DNA from: Selenomonadales bacterium
GTDB lineage: Bacteria; Bacillota; Clostridia; Christensenellales; QALW01
DNA length: 48,261 nucleotides
Direction: 5' to 3'
Assembly: GCA_003150515.1 (NCBI GenBank)
Contig: QALW01000050.1
Coordinates: 1-48,261 of the forward strand
Shown one piece after another: positions 22,494 to 31,677 of the stretch. A program made the translations under genes and the position numbers. The notes beneath the pieces were generated by a model that had not been told where the DNA came from, did no database searches, and was given only the letters and a program-made list of their open reading frames with translations. Within the stretch, counting starts at the first letter, position 1; the number at the start of each line of letters is the position of its first letter.

Positions 22494-23626
22494 AATCTTA
22501 CCGCGCTCTTATAATTGCCCAGAACCTCAAAATACTCCGCCTGCTTTTCAGCGCGGGCAAGCGCTCTTAAGACTCTCTCCTCATGAACGCTTCCCTCAAA
22601 ATCTATATAGAAATAATATTCCCAGCTTTTATTATAAATAGGCCGGGATTCAATTTTGGTAAGATTGATGCCCGCTTCTGAAAAAATATCCAGCATCTGC
22701 GCCAGCGCGCCGCTCGCATGAGTCAGAGAAAGATATATACTCATTTTATCAGCGTCCTTTTCCGCTTCAAAGCTGGAGGATACCACAATAAAACGCGTAT
22801 TGTTGTTTTTGTTGAAATTGATGCCCCTTGCCAGCACCTCCAGGCCATACTGCTCGGCGGCCCTCAGGCTGGCTATGGCCGCCTTAGATGGATCTCCGCT
22901 TTGGGAAACATACTGTGCGCTGACAGCAGTATTATAATAGGGAACCTGTTTCCATAAAGGATGCTCGGCCAGAAAATCTCTGGACTGGCTCAGCCCCTCG
23001 TTATGAGAATACACTTCCTTTATATCCTGTATACGCGCTCCGGGCACGCCTAAAAGATTCTGCTCCACTTTTATTACATGCTCCCGCACTATATAAGCGC
23101 CGTATTTGCGCAAAAGGTCGTATACCTCGCTTATGCCGCCCGTCGAGCTGTTCTCAATAGGCAGTATGCCGTAATCGGCTCCATTCTGCAGGCTTTTGAG
23201 CACATCCTCAAAGCTGGCGCATTCCTTCGCCTGGGCCTGCGGAAAAAGCTCGCTGAACACCTGCTCGCCGTAAGAGCCCTTAACGCCCTGATAGGCCACG
23301 GCTTCCGGCTCCCGCGCCGGGCTTATATTGCGAAGCAATTCATCCATATAGCTCAAATTATCTCCCCAAAACAGCCTGCTCTGATAGCCCCGGCTGATTT
23401 GAAACAGCTTTGTGAAAAAAGCCGTGAGGTCGCCCGAAAATTCCCCGCCCCCCAAAACGGACAGGGATTTCAGAATTTCCTGCTCCCGGGAAGCGTCCCG
23501 TATGGGAAGATTATGCTCCCTCTTATATTCGGCTACTCCGCGGACCAGCTCCATGCGCTCAATAAAAAGGGCGGTGAGCTGCTCGTCTATACCGTTAATC
23601 TTTTCTCTCAATTCCTTTATATCCAT
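22490..23626 (-). CDS. pheA: Bifunctional chorismate mutase / prephenate dehydratase
   Basis: A 378-residue P-protein. The AroQ chorismate mutase domain (1-85) opens with DIKELREKINGIDEQL and contains ELVRGVAEYK. The prephenate dehydratase domain (about 108-285) has AYQGVKGSYGEQ, ILPIENSSTGG and the catalytic NTRFIVV. The ACT domain (about 295-378) has the ESRP phenylalanine-sensing motif. It converts chorismate through prephenate to phenylpyruvate, and feedback by Phe is expected through the ACT domain. Its place in an operon preceded by a Phe-rich leader peptide explains the attenuator: the operon makes phenylalanine. Confidence 0.96.
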   Translation of the reverse strand: MDIKELREKINGIDEQLTALFIERMELVRGVAEYKREHNLPIRDASREQEILKSLSVLGGGEFSGDLTAFFTKLFQISRGYQSRLFWGDNLSYMDELLRNISPAREPEAVAYQGVKGSYGEQVFSELFPQAQAKECASFEDVLKSLQNGADYGILPIENSSTGGISEVYDLLRKYGAYIVREHVIKVEQNLLGVPGARIQDIKEVYSHNEGLSQSRDFLAEHPLWKQVPYYNTAVSAQYVSQSGDPSKAAIASLRAAEQYGLEVLARGINFNKNNNTRFIVVSSSFEAEKDADKMSIYLSLTHASGALAQMLDIFSEAGINLTKIESRPIYNKSWEYYFYIDFEGSVHEERVLRALARAEKQAEYFEVLGNYKSAVRL

Positions 23627-23665
23627 ATATTTAATACCTCCCGCCGCACTGCGGCATAAAATATT

Positions 23666-24739
23666 TTATAAACTGCCGCCGCGCAGCAGCAAATCATACA
23701 GCGCCGCAGCCGCCGCGCTCTCAATAACCGGAACGGCGCGCACGGCTATGCATGGATCGTGCCGTCCGCGCACTCTCAGGATCTCCTCCTGCATATCGGC
23801 CACGTTTACAGTATGCTGTTCCATTGATATGGAGGGAGTGGGGCGCATATTAACCCTGAAAACCACCGGCATGCCGTTGGTTATTCCCCCGTTTACGCCG
23901 CCGCTGTTATTGCTTCTTGCTCTGACGCCGTTCTCCCCCAGCTCCAGCTCGTCGTTAAACTGCGAACCCCTCATTTCAGGCGCTTCCCTGCCCGCGCCGA
24001 AAAACAGCCCCTTTACTCCCGGAACGGAAAACAATATATGGGCCAGACAGCTTTCAACCGAATCAAAAAAAGGTTCCCCCAGCCCGGCAGGCAGCCCGGT
24101 TATAACGCATTCAATGCTTCCGCCCAGTGAATCTCCATTTTCAGCCGCGCGGCTTATTTCCTCCTTAAGCTCCTGCGCGTCCCCCACGCAGGGAAAATCC
24201 TTCTCCCACAGCTTCTTAAATTCCTCCGGCTCCAGGCTTTTAAAGGGAAGAGATTCCGCCTTTCCCGCGCTGGCCAAACGCGCGCAGATATATATTCCTC
24301 TTTTCTGCATAATATCTCTCGCTATGCTGCCGGCGGCAGTAATAGGCGCAGTGAGCCGTCCTGAAAAATGCCCGCCCCCCCTGTAATCGTTAAAGCCCTT
24401 ATATTTTATATACGCCGGATAATCTGCATGCCCCGGCCTCATCAAAGCCTTAAGCTGCTCATAATCTCCGCTCCTGGTGTTTTGATTGCGTATTATAAGA
24501 CAAATGGGCGCGCCCGTAGCCCGGCCGTTAAATATGCCCGAAAGAAATTCGGGAATATCCGTCTCGGCGCGGGGAGTAGTGCCCGGCCTGCCGGGCGCGC
24601 GCCTGCGCATATGCAGCATTATATTCTCAAGGGAAATCTCCGTTCCCGCAGGCACTCCGTCTATAACCGCGCCTATGGCCGGGCCGTGCGATTCCCCGAA
24701 TATGCTTATTTTAAAACATTCGCCTATAGTCATGCTCAT
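23666..24739 (-). CDS. aroC: Chorismate synthase
   Basis: A 357-residue protein. The ATG at 24739 (MSMTIGEC) is chosen because GGGAGGCGG lies directly upstream; the longer TTG start would include that site. Motifs are IFGESHGPAIG near the N-terminus, RRAPGRPGTTPRAETD (47-62), and GGGHFSGRLTAPITAAG. It eliminates phosphate from EPSP to chorismate with reduced FMN. It is the last common step before the Phe branch encoded next door. Confidence 0.96.
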   Translation of the reverse strand: MSMTIGECFKISIFGESHGPAIGAVIDGVPAGTEISLENIMLHMRRRAPGRPGTTPRAETDIPEFLSGIFNGRATGAPICLIIRNQNTRSGDYEQLKALMRPGHADYPAYIKYKGFNDYRGGGHFSGRLTAPITAAGSIARDIMQKRGIYICARLASAGKAESLPFKSLEPEEFKKLWEKDFPCVGDAQELKEEISRAAENGDSLGGSIECVITGLPAGLGEPFFDSVESCLAHILFSVPGVKGLFFGAGREAPEMRGSQFNDELELGENGVRARSNNSGGVNGGITNGMPVVFRVNMRPTPSISMEQHTVNVADMQEEILRVRGRHDPCIAVRAVPVIESAAAAALYDLLLRGGSL

Positions 24740-24882
24740 CCTATATCCGCCTCCCAATTATTTCAATCCGCCCTTAAAAAACGGCTTAAAACCGTTTCCC
24801 CGCCCTGCTTTTAACTTCTTTTTTCAAATCAGGCATGCTCTTAAAGCCGTTTGCCGAGATCACGCTTCGCTTTTTAAATATG

Positions 24883-26091
24883 TCAGCAGCAATCCGGCCC
24901 GCATTCCAAACGGCCTCCTAAACTTTTATAATGCTCCCAAAACTCCGGATAGCTTTTATTTACGCTCTGCGCGCCCAGAATTATTACCGGCCCCCGCGCT
25001 TTAACCGCCGCAACGGCTGCCGCCATAACAATCCGATGGTCGTTAAAACTCTCGCATACTCCGCCGCTGAAAGCAGAAACGCCCGTTATGGCCAGCCCGT
25101 CCTCCCTTTCCTCAATCTCTCCTCCCAAGCTTTTTATAAGCGCGCTCACGGCGCGCAGCCTGTCGCTCTCTTTCAATCTCAGCCGGGCGGCATTGACTAT
25201 TTCCCGCCTGCCGGGAGTCAAAGCGCATAATACGGCCAAAACGGGCACCAAATCAGGAAATTGAGAGACGTCTATTCTATCGGGAAGTTCCTTAACCAAA
25301 TTAACAATCGCTTTATCCGGCTGCAAGGAATTTTCGTTCAGCCCCTCCAAAATTATATCGCAGCCCAGCCTCCGAGCGGCCAGCCAAAAAGCCGCCTGGG
25401 AATAATCCCCTTCGCACGCAAGAGACGCAGGCGTATAACGCTGCCCGCCCCCAATATAATATCGGCCGTTTTTCTCCTCCCATTTGACATTAAAGCGCGC
25501 CTGAATATCTTTAGTCATATCCACATAGCCCGAAGATTGCAGCGCGGAATTCAAAATCAATTCCGAATCTCCCTCCAGGCTGGGAAGCGCAAGCAAAAGC
25601 CCCGTCAAATATTGAGAGCTGATTCCGCCCGAAAGCTCAAAGCGCCCCGGCTTCAGCCGTCCGCTCACCTTCAGCCGCCCGCGGCGTTCGTCCAGCTCAT
25701 AAGCTATGCCCTGACTTTTAAATATATTGAAATATTCCTCCAGCGGCCTGCTCATTAACCTGCCCGCGCCCTGAAAGATAAATTCTCCGCCCGACGCCAG
25801 CGCAACGGGCAGCATAAAGCGCAGAGTAGAGCCCGATTCGCCGCAGTTTAAAACGTCCCCTTTTTCTCTTTCTCCCTTAATAATCAGCTTATCGGAAAAT
25901 TCCTCTATCCGCACGCCCAGAGCTTCCAGGCAGCTTTTAGTCGCGTTTATATCCTCCGAACGCCCGCAGTTATATATTTCGCTCCGCCCTTTAGCAAGCG
26001 CCGCGCAAATCAGAGCGCGGTGCGCAAAGCTTTTGGAAGGCGGAATTATTAATTTCCCCTTAAGTTTTCCCGGCTGAATGACTGCCTCCAT
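24883..26091 (-). CDS. aroA: 3-phosphoshikimate 1-carboxyvinyltransferase (EPSP synthase)
   Basis: A 402-residue protein. Substrate-binding motifs are PPSKSFAHRALI (17-28), GESGSTLRFMLP (82-93), LRLKESDRLRA (about 304-314) and FNDHRIVMAAAVAA (about 350-363). The usual PSKSISHR is here PSKSFAHR, a conservative variant. It joins shikimate 3-phosphate and PEP. About 140 bp separate it from aroC. That gap holds a small AAACGG/CCGTTT hairpin but no gene. Confidence 0.95.
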   Translation of the reverse strand: MEAVIQPGKLKGKLIIPPSKSFAHRALICAALAKGRSEIYNCGRSEDINATKSCLEALGVRIEEFSDKLIIKGEREKGDVLNCGESGSTLRFMLPVALASGGEFIFQGAGRLMSRPLEEYFNIFKSQGIAYELDERRGRLKVSGRLKPGRFELSGGISSQYLTGLLLALPSLEGDSELILNSALQSSGYVDMTKDIQARFNVKWEEKNGRYYIGGGQRYTPASLACEGDYSQAAFWLAARRLGCDIILEGLNENSLQPDKAIVNLVKELPDRIDVSQFPDLVPVLAVLCALTPGRREIVNAARLRLKESDRLRAVSALIKSLGGEIEEREDGLAITGVSAFSGGVCESFNDHRIVMAAAVAAVKARGPVIILGAQSVNKSYPEFWEHYKSLGGRLECGPDCC

Positions 26092-26116
26092 TGCGCATCC
26101 TCCTCAAATTAATCCC

Positions 26117-27154
26117 TTAAAGGCTTTGGACCAGCTCCTGCACGCTCATCTTGACTATTTGGGCCTCCCCAATCCGCTTTAAAAGCACTAAATTTATCAG
26201 GCCGTATTCCATCTTCTTATCATAAACCGCCTCCAAAGCCGCTTCCCTGGCAGGGAGCGGAAGCCGGGTGCTTAATCCGTATTTTTCAAGAACAGCAATT
26301 ATTTCTTCGCTTTGAGCCCTGCTTAAGCCGCATATGCGCGAACTTAAATCCATCAGCGCGCACATGCCCCAGGCCACCGCCTGCCCGTGCGAACAGGAAT
26401 AATTCAGCCGCTTTTCATAGGCGTGCCCCAGAGTATGCCCAAAATTCAAAAGCTTGCGCTCCCCTTTGTCAAACGGATCCGCCTCCACCAATGCGCATTT
26501 TATGCCGCAGCTAATTTCTATAATCCGCTCCATATCCGGCTCCCGCTCATTTAAGAGCTTCATAAGCTCGGGGCTCTTTATACAGGCGTATTTTATAATT
26601 TCCGCCATGCCGCAGGAAAATTCCCTGGGCGGCAGAGTGGATAAAAAGGAGGGCTGGATAATAATTTTTTCCGGATTATAAAACGCCCCCGCCCTATTCT
26701 TTCCGCTGGGCAAATCCACTCCGGTTTTCCCTCCTATGGAGCTGTCCGTACAGGCCAAAAGAGTGGTGGGAATTTGTATTAAACGCACGCCTCTTAAATA
26801 TGTAGCCGCCGCAAATCCGGCCACGTCGCCGGGCACTCCTCCGCCCAGGCCGATAATAATATCTGTTCTGGTTATGCCAGAGGCGCTGAGAAAATCATAT
26901 ATTTCCGAAAGAGTATGCATGTTCTTTGAAGCCTCTCCCGGCTCAAACGCATAAATATATACTTCCAGCCCCGCCTCTTTCAGGGATGAGGCAATTTGAG
27001 AGGCGTAAAGCCCGGATACGTTTTTATCAGTTATAACGGCGGCTCTGCCCGCGCCTTTTAGCTCTATATATTTCGCCGTCTCCCGCGCGCCGCCCCTAGT
27101 GATAATTATATCCGTCCTGGGCGGAGCGGTTTTAAGCGTATAGCTGATTCTCAT
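26117..27154 (-). CDS. aroB: 3-dehydroquinate synthase
   Basis: A 345-residue protein. The ATG at 27154 overlaps the aroF stop as ATGA and is preferred to an upstream in-frame start that lies inside aroF. NAD and metal motifs are visible: GGGVPGDVAGFAAATY, PTTLLACTDSSIGGKTGVD, NFGHTLGHAYE and HGQAVAWGM. It cyclises DAHP to 3-dehydroquinate, the second shikimate step, and uses a divalent metal bound by Glu and two His. Confidence 0.96.
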   Translation of the reverse strand: MRISYTLKTAPPRTDIIITRGGARETAKYIELKGAGRAAVITDKNVSGLYASQIASSLKEAGLEVYIYAFEPGEASKNMHTLSEIYDFLSASGITRTDIIIGLGGGVPGDVAGFAAATYLRGVRLIQIPTTLLACTDSSIGGKTGVDLPSGKNRAGAFYNPEKIIIQPSFLSTLPPREFSCGMAEIIKYACIKSPELMKLLNEREPDMERIIEISCGIKCALVEADPFDKGERKLLNFGHTLGHAYEKRLNYSCSHGQAVAWGMCALMDLSSRICGLSRAQSEEIIAVLEKYGLSTRLPLPAREAALEAVYDKKMEYGLINLVLLKRIGEAQIVKMSVQELVQSL

Positions 27155-28161
27155 ATTTCTCTGCCCTCCAGCTCCGCAATTTTCCCCAGCTTTTCCATAA
27201 GCAGCGCAAAGCTCTGCGGAGTGAGAGACTGCTGTCCATCGCATTTAGCGTGAGGCGGATCATTATGCACCTCAATAATCAATCCGTCCGCCCCGGCGGC
27301 TACGGCCGCCTTGGACATGGGCTCAACCAGCCACCACATACCCGTGCCGTGGCTGGGATCTACAATAACGGGCAGATGGCTCTCCCTCTTAAGCACGGGC
27401 ACGGCGCTCAAATCCAGCGTATTGCGGGTATAGGTTTCAAAAGTGCGTATGCCCCTTTCGCATAAAATTACGTTTTGATTGCCGCCCGCCATTATATATT
27501 CGGCGGCCATAAGCAATTCCTCAATGGTGGCCGAAAGCCCCCTCTTAAGCAATATGGGCTTGGAGAGCATGCTTAATTCCTTAAGCAGAACAAAATTCTG
27601 CATATTGCGGGCGCCCACCTGTATAATATCCACCTCGTCTGCAAAAATCTTGATATTCTCGGCGGACATAATTTCCGAAACTATTGGCAGACCGGTCTTG
27701 CGGCTGGCTATTTTTAAGAGCTCCAGGCCGTCCAGCCCCAGCCCCTGGAAGGCGTAAGGGCTGCTTCTGGGCTTAAAGGCCCCGCCGCGCAGAAGAGAGG
27801 CTCCCGCCCGTTTAACCTGCCGCGCAATATTAAGCAATTGCACCTCGCTCTCCACAGAGCAGGGGCCGGCAATGACCGCAATTTTCTTTCCGCCTATCTT
27901 TACGCCTCCCGCGTCTATAACCGTATCCTCTCTATGGAATTTGCGGTTGGCCCGCTTATAAGGCTCCTTAACCTTTATAATGCGCTCCACCTCTTCAAAA
28001 CGGCTCAGGGAATCGGGATCAAGCTGAGAAGTATCCCCCGAGAGCCCCAGCATCATCTGTTCTCCGTTAATATACTGCACGTCCGCGCCGCTGGCCTCGA
28101 TATGCTTAACCAGCTTTCTTACCCCTTGCTCATCCGTCCCTTTACGCAATACAAGCATCAT
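27151..28161 (-). CDS. aroF: DAHP synthase (type I beta, with N-terminal regulatory domain)
   Basis: A 336-residue protein with tandem ATGs and AGGGAG upstream. An N-terminal ferredoxin-like/ACT-like domain (about 1-70) precedes the barrel, whose motifs are IAGPCSVES with the metal-binding Cys, GAFKPRSSPYAFQG, QVGARNMQNF, LKRGLSATIEE and DPSHGTG. It condenses PEP and erythrose 4-phosphate, the entry to aromatic synthesis. The N-terminal domain in related enzymes binds Phe or Tyr, giving feedback control in addition to the attenuator just upstream. It is the first structural gene of the operon. Confidence 0.95.
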   Translation of the reverse strand: MMLVLRKGTDEQGVRKLVKHIEASGADVQYINGEQMMLGLSGDTSQLDPDSLSRFEEVERIIKVKEPYKRANRKFHREDTVIDAGGVKIGGKKIAVIAGPCSVESEVQLLNIARQVKRAGASLLRGGAFKPRSSPYAFQGLGLDGLELLKIASRKTGLPIVSEIMSAENIKIFADEVDIIQVGARNMQNFVLLKELSMLSKPILLKRGLSATIEELLMAAEYIMAGGNQNVILCERGIRTFETYTRNTLDLSAVPVLKRESHLPVIVDPSHGTGMWWLVEPMSKAAVAAGADGLIIEVHNDPPHAKCDGQQSLTPQSFALLMEKLGKIAELEGREI

Positions 28162-28183
28162 AAATCAATCACTCCCTGCAAAT

Positions 28184-28214
28184 AAAAAAGGAAGCCGCGC
28201 GCCGGGCTTCCTTT
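28184..28214 (-). terminator. Attenuator terminator upstream of the aromatic operon
   Basis: On the minus strand AAAGGAAGCC and GGCTTCCTTT form a 10-bp stem with an 8-base GC-rich loop, followed by a T-run. It lies between the leader peptide and aroF. An upstream segment (28231-28237) is complementary to its loop and upper stem (28199-28205), making a competing antiterminator. Confidence 0.9.
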
Positions 28215-28240
28215 AAAAATCTGAATTTTTCCGGCGCAAT

Positions 28241-28321
28241 TTATGTATGGCTAAAAGACGGGGTAAAGTAAAACCCGTCAAAAAACATAAAGAAGCCGTT
28301 TAATAAACTGCGAACCGTCAT
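28241..28321 (-). CDS. Phenylalanine-rich attenuation leader peptide
   Basis: A 26-codon open frame with an ATG at 28321 behind GCAGGAGA. Its product contains FFMFFDGFYF (residues 10-19) and one more Phe at 23: seven Phe and one Tyr in 26 residues. Such density is characteristic of ribosome-stalling leaders such as PheL of E. coli. It starts 30 bp downstream of a strong promoter and ends 26 bases before the attenuator stem. When Phe-tRNA is scarce the ribosome should stall at the Phe codons (28265-28294). When Phe is plentiful it reaches the stop at 28241-28243 and would cover 28231-28237. Confidence 0.88.
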   Translation of the reverse strand: MTVRSLLNGFFMFFDGFYFTPSFSHT

Positions 28322-28350
28322 AGAAAATTTCTCCTGCATGAATTTATTTT

Positions 28351-28379
28351 ATTTTAGCGCTAAAGTTCAAATGTGTCAA
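28351..28379 (-). promoter_or_regulatory. Promoter of the aromatic operon
   Basis: On the minus strand TTGACA (28374-28379) and TAAAAT (28351-28356) are separated by exactly 17 bp. The leader peptide starts 30 bp downstream. Confidence 0.85.
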
Positions 28380-28521
28380 CAGTATATTTTAAAAGACCGA
28401 AAAAGCGCCTTAAGCAGAAAAACAGGCTCTGTTTAAGCCGCGCTCTGTTTTTGCTTGAAAGATTGGACAAAATAGTATAAACTATAAGCATATAAATCTA
28501 TTTCAATTATGGAGGTATTAA

Positions 28522-29865
28522 ATGGGCCAACGCAAACACGGCCGCGCGCGCAGAAAACCAAAAAAGGACTACGGCAAGCTGATCGCCTTATGCGCCGTTG
28601 CGCTGATATTAGTAACGGCCGCAGTATTATTAACCGTCCTGCCCGGGCTGCATACAGCCGGCCCGACTCTGATTGCGGGCACTCCCTCTCCCGGGATAGA
28701 GCCCAGTCAAACCGCCTCGGGCGGAACGTCTGATTCGGGGATAACGCCCAGCCCCACTCAGCAACAGGAAACTGAAATATTAATCCAGCTTATGGGAGAC
28801 GTGCTGCTTCACGACACCACCACCCTCCGAGGAGGGCTCCAGCCGGACGGAACCTATGATTTTAATTCCTATCTGGATATCATATCCCAAAGCATCAACG
28901 GAGACCTGACTATAGCCAATATAGAATCTCCCGTTGACGCCAACGGAGACGGCTCGGGCTATTCAGGCTATCCGCGCTTCAACGTGCCCCGCGCAATTGT
29001 CGCAGCCCTCAAAAACGCCGGAGTAAAGCTGGCTCTGACGGCCAACAACCACGCGCTGGACAAAGGATATACTGGCCTGAGCAACACCATAGCTTCCATT
29101 AAAGCGGAAGGCCTGGATTATTACGGCACTTTCACATCCCAGGAGGAACAAGACGCATATAAAATAATAGACGTAAAAGGAATTAAAATCGGGCTTCTTG
29201 CTTATACCGACAGCGTAAACGGGCTTATGTCCCTGATTCCCGAAGAAAGTCAGGATTACTGCATAAATCTAATTGGCTTAAATTCCAATAACGATCTTAA
29301 CCGCATGAAAGAGGATATAAAAAATATCCGCGGGCAGGGAGCGGAATTTGTAATCGTATCCCTGCACTGGGGCCGCGAATATAAGGACGAGCCAACCGAG
29401 CGTCAAAGAACTATAGCCCAAGCCCTTATAGACAACGGAGCTGACGTGATTATGGGCAATCATTCGCACTGCGTTCAGCCTATTACCAAAAAAGAAATTG
29501 AATTTGAGGGAAAAACTAAAACGGTGGTTGTGGCTTATTCAATGGGTAATTTCCTGGCCGACCAGATGAGCCTGGAAAAGCCCGAAAATATGACTCAGCA
29601 CAGCTTCATTCTAAATATTAACGTCAAGCGCGCCCAGGACGGCTCGGTAGAGCTGGCCGACGCCACCTATACCCCCACCTTTACTCATAGAGATTCAGTA
29701 GGTTCGGGCGTATATTCTTATAAGGTGCTGCCCGCGGGCAAATACGCCAACGCGCAAAGCCGCCCCGAAATCTTCGCCAGCGATGAGAAATGGGCCTTAT
29801 GCAAGCAGGCCTGGGAGCGCACCCAGCGCATAGTAGGCGACCAAATAAAAGCGCAGGAAGAATAA
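28522..29865 (+). CDS. CapA-family metallophosphatase-like membrane protein
   Basis: A 447-residue protein behind TGGAGGT. A basic head and one transmembrane helix (about 22-42) are followed by a Ser/Thr/Pro-rich linker (43-88) and a CapA/PGA_cap domain with LMGDVLLHD (92-100), ANIESPV, TANNHALDKG (about 170-179), VSLHWG, MGNHSHCVQP and AYSMGNFLADQ. CapA is needed for poly-gamma-glutamate capsule in Bacillus, but most clostridial homologues lack the capBC partners, as here. The domain belongs to the calcineurin-like fold and its substrate is unknown. It is divergent from the aromatic operon. Confidence 0.9.
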   Translation: MGQRKHGRARRKPKKDYGKLIALCAVALILVTAAVLLTVLPGLHTAGPTLIAGTPSPGIEPSQTASGGTSDSGITPSPTQQQETEILIQLMGDVLLHDTTTLRGGLQPDGTYDFNSYLDIISQSINGDLTIANIESPVDANGDGSGYSGYPRFNVPRAIVAALKNAGVKLALTANNHALDKGYTGLSNTIASIKAEGLDYYGTFTSQEEQDAYKIIDVKGIKIGLLAYTDSVNGLMSLIPEESQDYCINLIGLNSNNDLNRMKEDIKNIRGQGAEFVIVSLHWGREYKDEPTERQRTIAQALIDNGADVIMGNHSHCVQPITKKEIEFEGKTKTVVVAYSMGNFLADQMSLEKPENMTQHSFILNINVKRAQDGSVELADATYTPTFTHRDSVGSGVYSYKVLPAGKYANAQSRPEIFASDEKWALCKQAWERTQRIVGDQIKAQEE

Positions 29866-29931
29866 CTTAGGAAAAACAATTAGACAATATTTATAAATTA
29901 TTAATCTTGAATCCCGAAAGGACGTTTAAAT

Positions 29932-31677
29932 TTGTTTAAGCTGAGCCGATTTCTAAAGGATTATAAAAAGCAGCTTTTTTTAGGGCCCTTTTTCAAGCTG
30001 TGCGAAGCAATATTGGAATTAATGCTGCCCTTTCTTATGAAAAAGCTGATTGACAACGGCATAAGCACGGGAGATACCGCCTATATCCTCCGCATGGGCG
30101 CGCTTATGCTGCTTACCACCGTTCTGGGCTTATTATGCGCGCTTATATGCCAATATTACGCCTCTATCGCCTCTCAGGGCTCAGGCACGGCGCTGCGCAA
30201 CGCTCTTTTCAGAAAAATACAGAGCTTTTCAGGCAAAGAAATGGATCGCTTCGGAAGCGCTTCTCTGCTGAATCGGCTGACAAACGATACCGTCCAGCTT
30301 CAATACGCCGTAGCCATGCTCATCCGTCTGGTTATACGCGCTCCCTTTCTATGCATAGGCGGGCTTGTAATGGCTATGATTATCAATCTCAAGCTTTCCC
30401 TGATAATCCTGGCCGTGATACCAATATTTATTATAGTGCTGGCCCTTATAATGAAAAGCTGCATTCCTCTTTTTAAGCTTATGCAAAAGAGATTGGACCG
30501 CCTTGCAGTCCTGCTGAGGGAAAACCTTTCGGGCGTAAGAGTCGTGCGCTCCTTTGCCCGCAATTCCCAGGAACGCCGAAAATATTCGGACGCTTCGGAA
30601 GAATGGCAGAAGACCGCTCTGATAACGGGCAGAATCTCCGGCCTTATGAATCCTCTTACAAACCTGATTCTCAATATAGCCATGCTGGCCGTTTTGGGGC
30701 TGGGGGTAAACGAGATTTCAGAGGGCGGCATGAGCAAGGGAGACATAGTGGCATATATAAATTATCTTACCACCATACTGCTGGCCTTGATAGTAGTGGC
30801 TAATCTTGTGGTCACTTTCACCCGCGCCGCGGCAAGCGCGCAGCGCGTAAACGAAATCTTTGAAACAGAGCCCGGCCTGGCCGTATGCGATCAGCCCGTC
30901 GTCCAAACTATTTCTTCCGCGCCCATAGTCAGCTTTGAAAACGTAACGTTTTATTATCCGGGCAGCGCCTCCCCTGCGCTGAGGAATATAAGCTTTGCTC
31001 TTAAAAGAGGGCAGACTCTGGGCATTATAGGAGGCACAGGCTCGGGCAAAAGCACTGTCGTAAAGCTGCTGGCCCGCCTCCATGAGCCAACTGAAGGGAA
31101 AATATTCTTTAAGGGCATAGAGCTTAAGGAACTCTCTCCTGAAATATTTCACGCTCAGACGGGATTTGCATTCCAAAAGGCGCAGCTCTTTTCAGGCTCC
31201 ATATACGATAATATAAAGCTGAACAGAGCTTTAAATGAAGCGGACGTCCGCCGAGCCGCGCAGGACGCTCAGGCCGAAGAATTTATTCTGCGGAAGGAAA
31301 AAGGCTATGAAGCAGTTTTAGAGCAGGGAGGCGCCAACCTTTCAGGCGGGCAGAAGCAGCGCCTGAATATAGCCCGCGCCATAGCGGGGAATCCTGAGCT
31401 GATTGTATTGGACGATTCCTCCAGCGCTCTGGATTACGCCACCGATCTTAAAATGCGCCGGGCTGTGCTTAACCGCCCCGACAGAGCGGCTATCGTCATT
31501 TCTCAAAGGCCGGCCGCAATCAAAGACGCCCAATTGATAATTGTGCTGGATAACGGCGGCATAGCCGGCGCGGGCACGCACGCTCAGCTAATCAAGGACT
31601 GCCCTTTATATGCGGAAATCTGCCGCTTGCAGGGAATAACTCCTGAAAATAAGGAGGAAAAGAATGAAAAAGCTTAA
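29932..31677 (+). CDS. ABC exporter half-transporter A (degenerate nucleotide site)
   Basis: A 581-residue protein, six transmembrane helices plus nucleotide-binding domain. A TTG start is used behind GAAAGGA. The Walker A is IGGTGSGKST and the signature is LSGGQKQR, but the Walker B catalytic Glu is replaced (VLDDSSSALD) and the switch His is Gln (VISQRPAA). These are the marks of the non-hydrolysing subunit of heterodimeric exporters. The next gene overlaps by 14 bp and supplies the consensus Glu and His. Substrate unknown; drug or peptide export is likely. Confidence 0.93.
   Translation: MFKLSRFLKDYKKQLFLGPFFKLCEAILELMLPFLMKKLIDNGISTGDTAYILRMGALMLLTTVLGLLCALICQYYASIASQGSGTALRNALFRKIQSFSGKEMDRFGSASLLNRLTNDTVQLQYAVAMLIRLVIRAPFLCIGGLVMAMIINLKLSLIILAVIPIFIIVLALIMKSCIPLFKLMQKRLDRLAVLLRENLSGVRVVRSFARNSQERRKYSDASEEWQKTALITGRISGLMNPLTNLILNIAMLAVLGLGVNEISEGGMSKGDIVAYINYLTTILLALIVVANLVVTFTRAAASAQRVNEIFETEPGLAVCDQPVVQTISSAPIVSFENVTFYYPGSASPALRNISFALKRGQTLGIIGGTGSGKSTVVKLLARLHEPTEGKIFFKGIELKELSPEIFHAQTGFAFQKAQLFSGSIYDNIKLNRALNEADVRRAAQDAQAEEFILRKEKGYEAVLEQGGANLSGGQKQRLNIARAIAGNPELIVLDDSSSALDYATDLKMRRAVLNRPDRAAIVISQRPAAIKDAQLIIVLDNGGIAGAGTHAQLIKDCPLYAEICRLQGITPENKEEKNEKA

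Noticed and set aside
28162..28360. T-box or other tRNA-sensing leader upstream of aroF
   Set aside because: No T-box bulge sequence (AGGGTGG type) is present; the Phe-rich peptide and competing stems explain the leader better.
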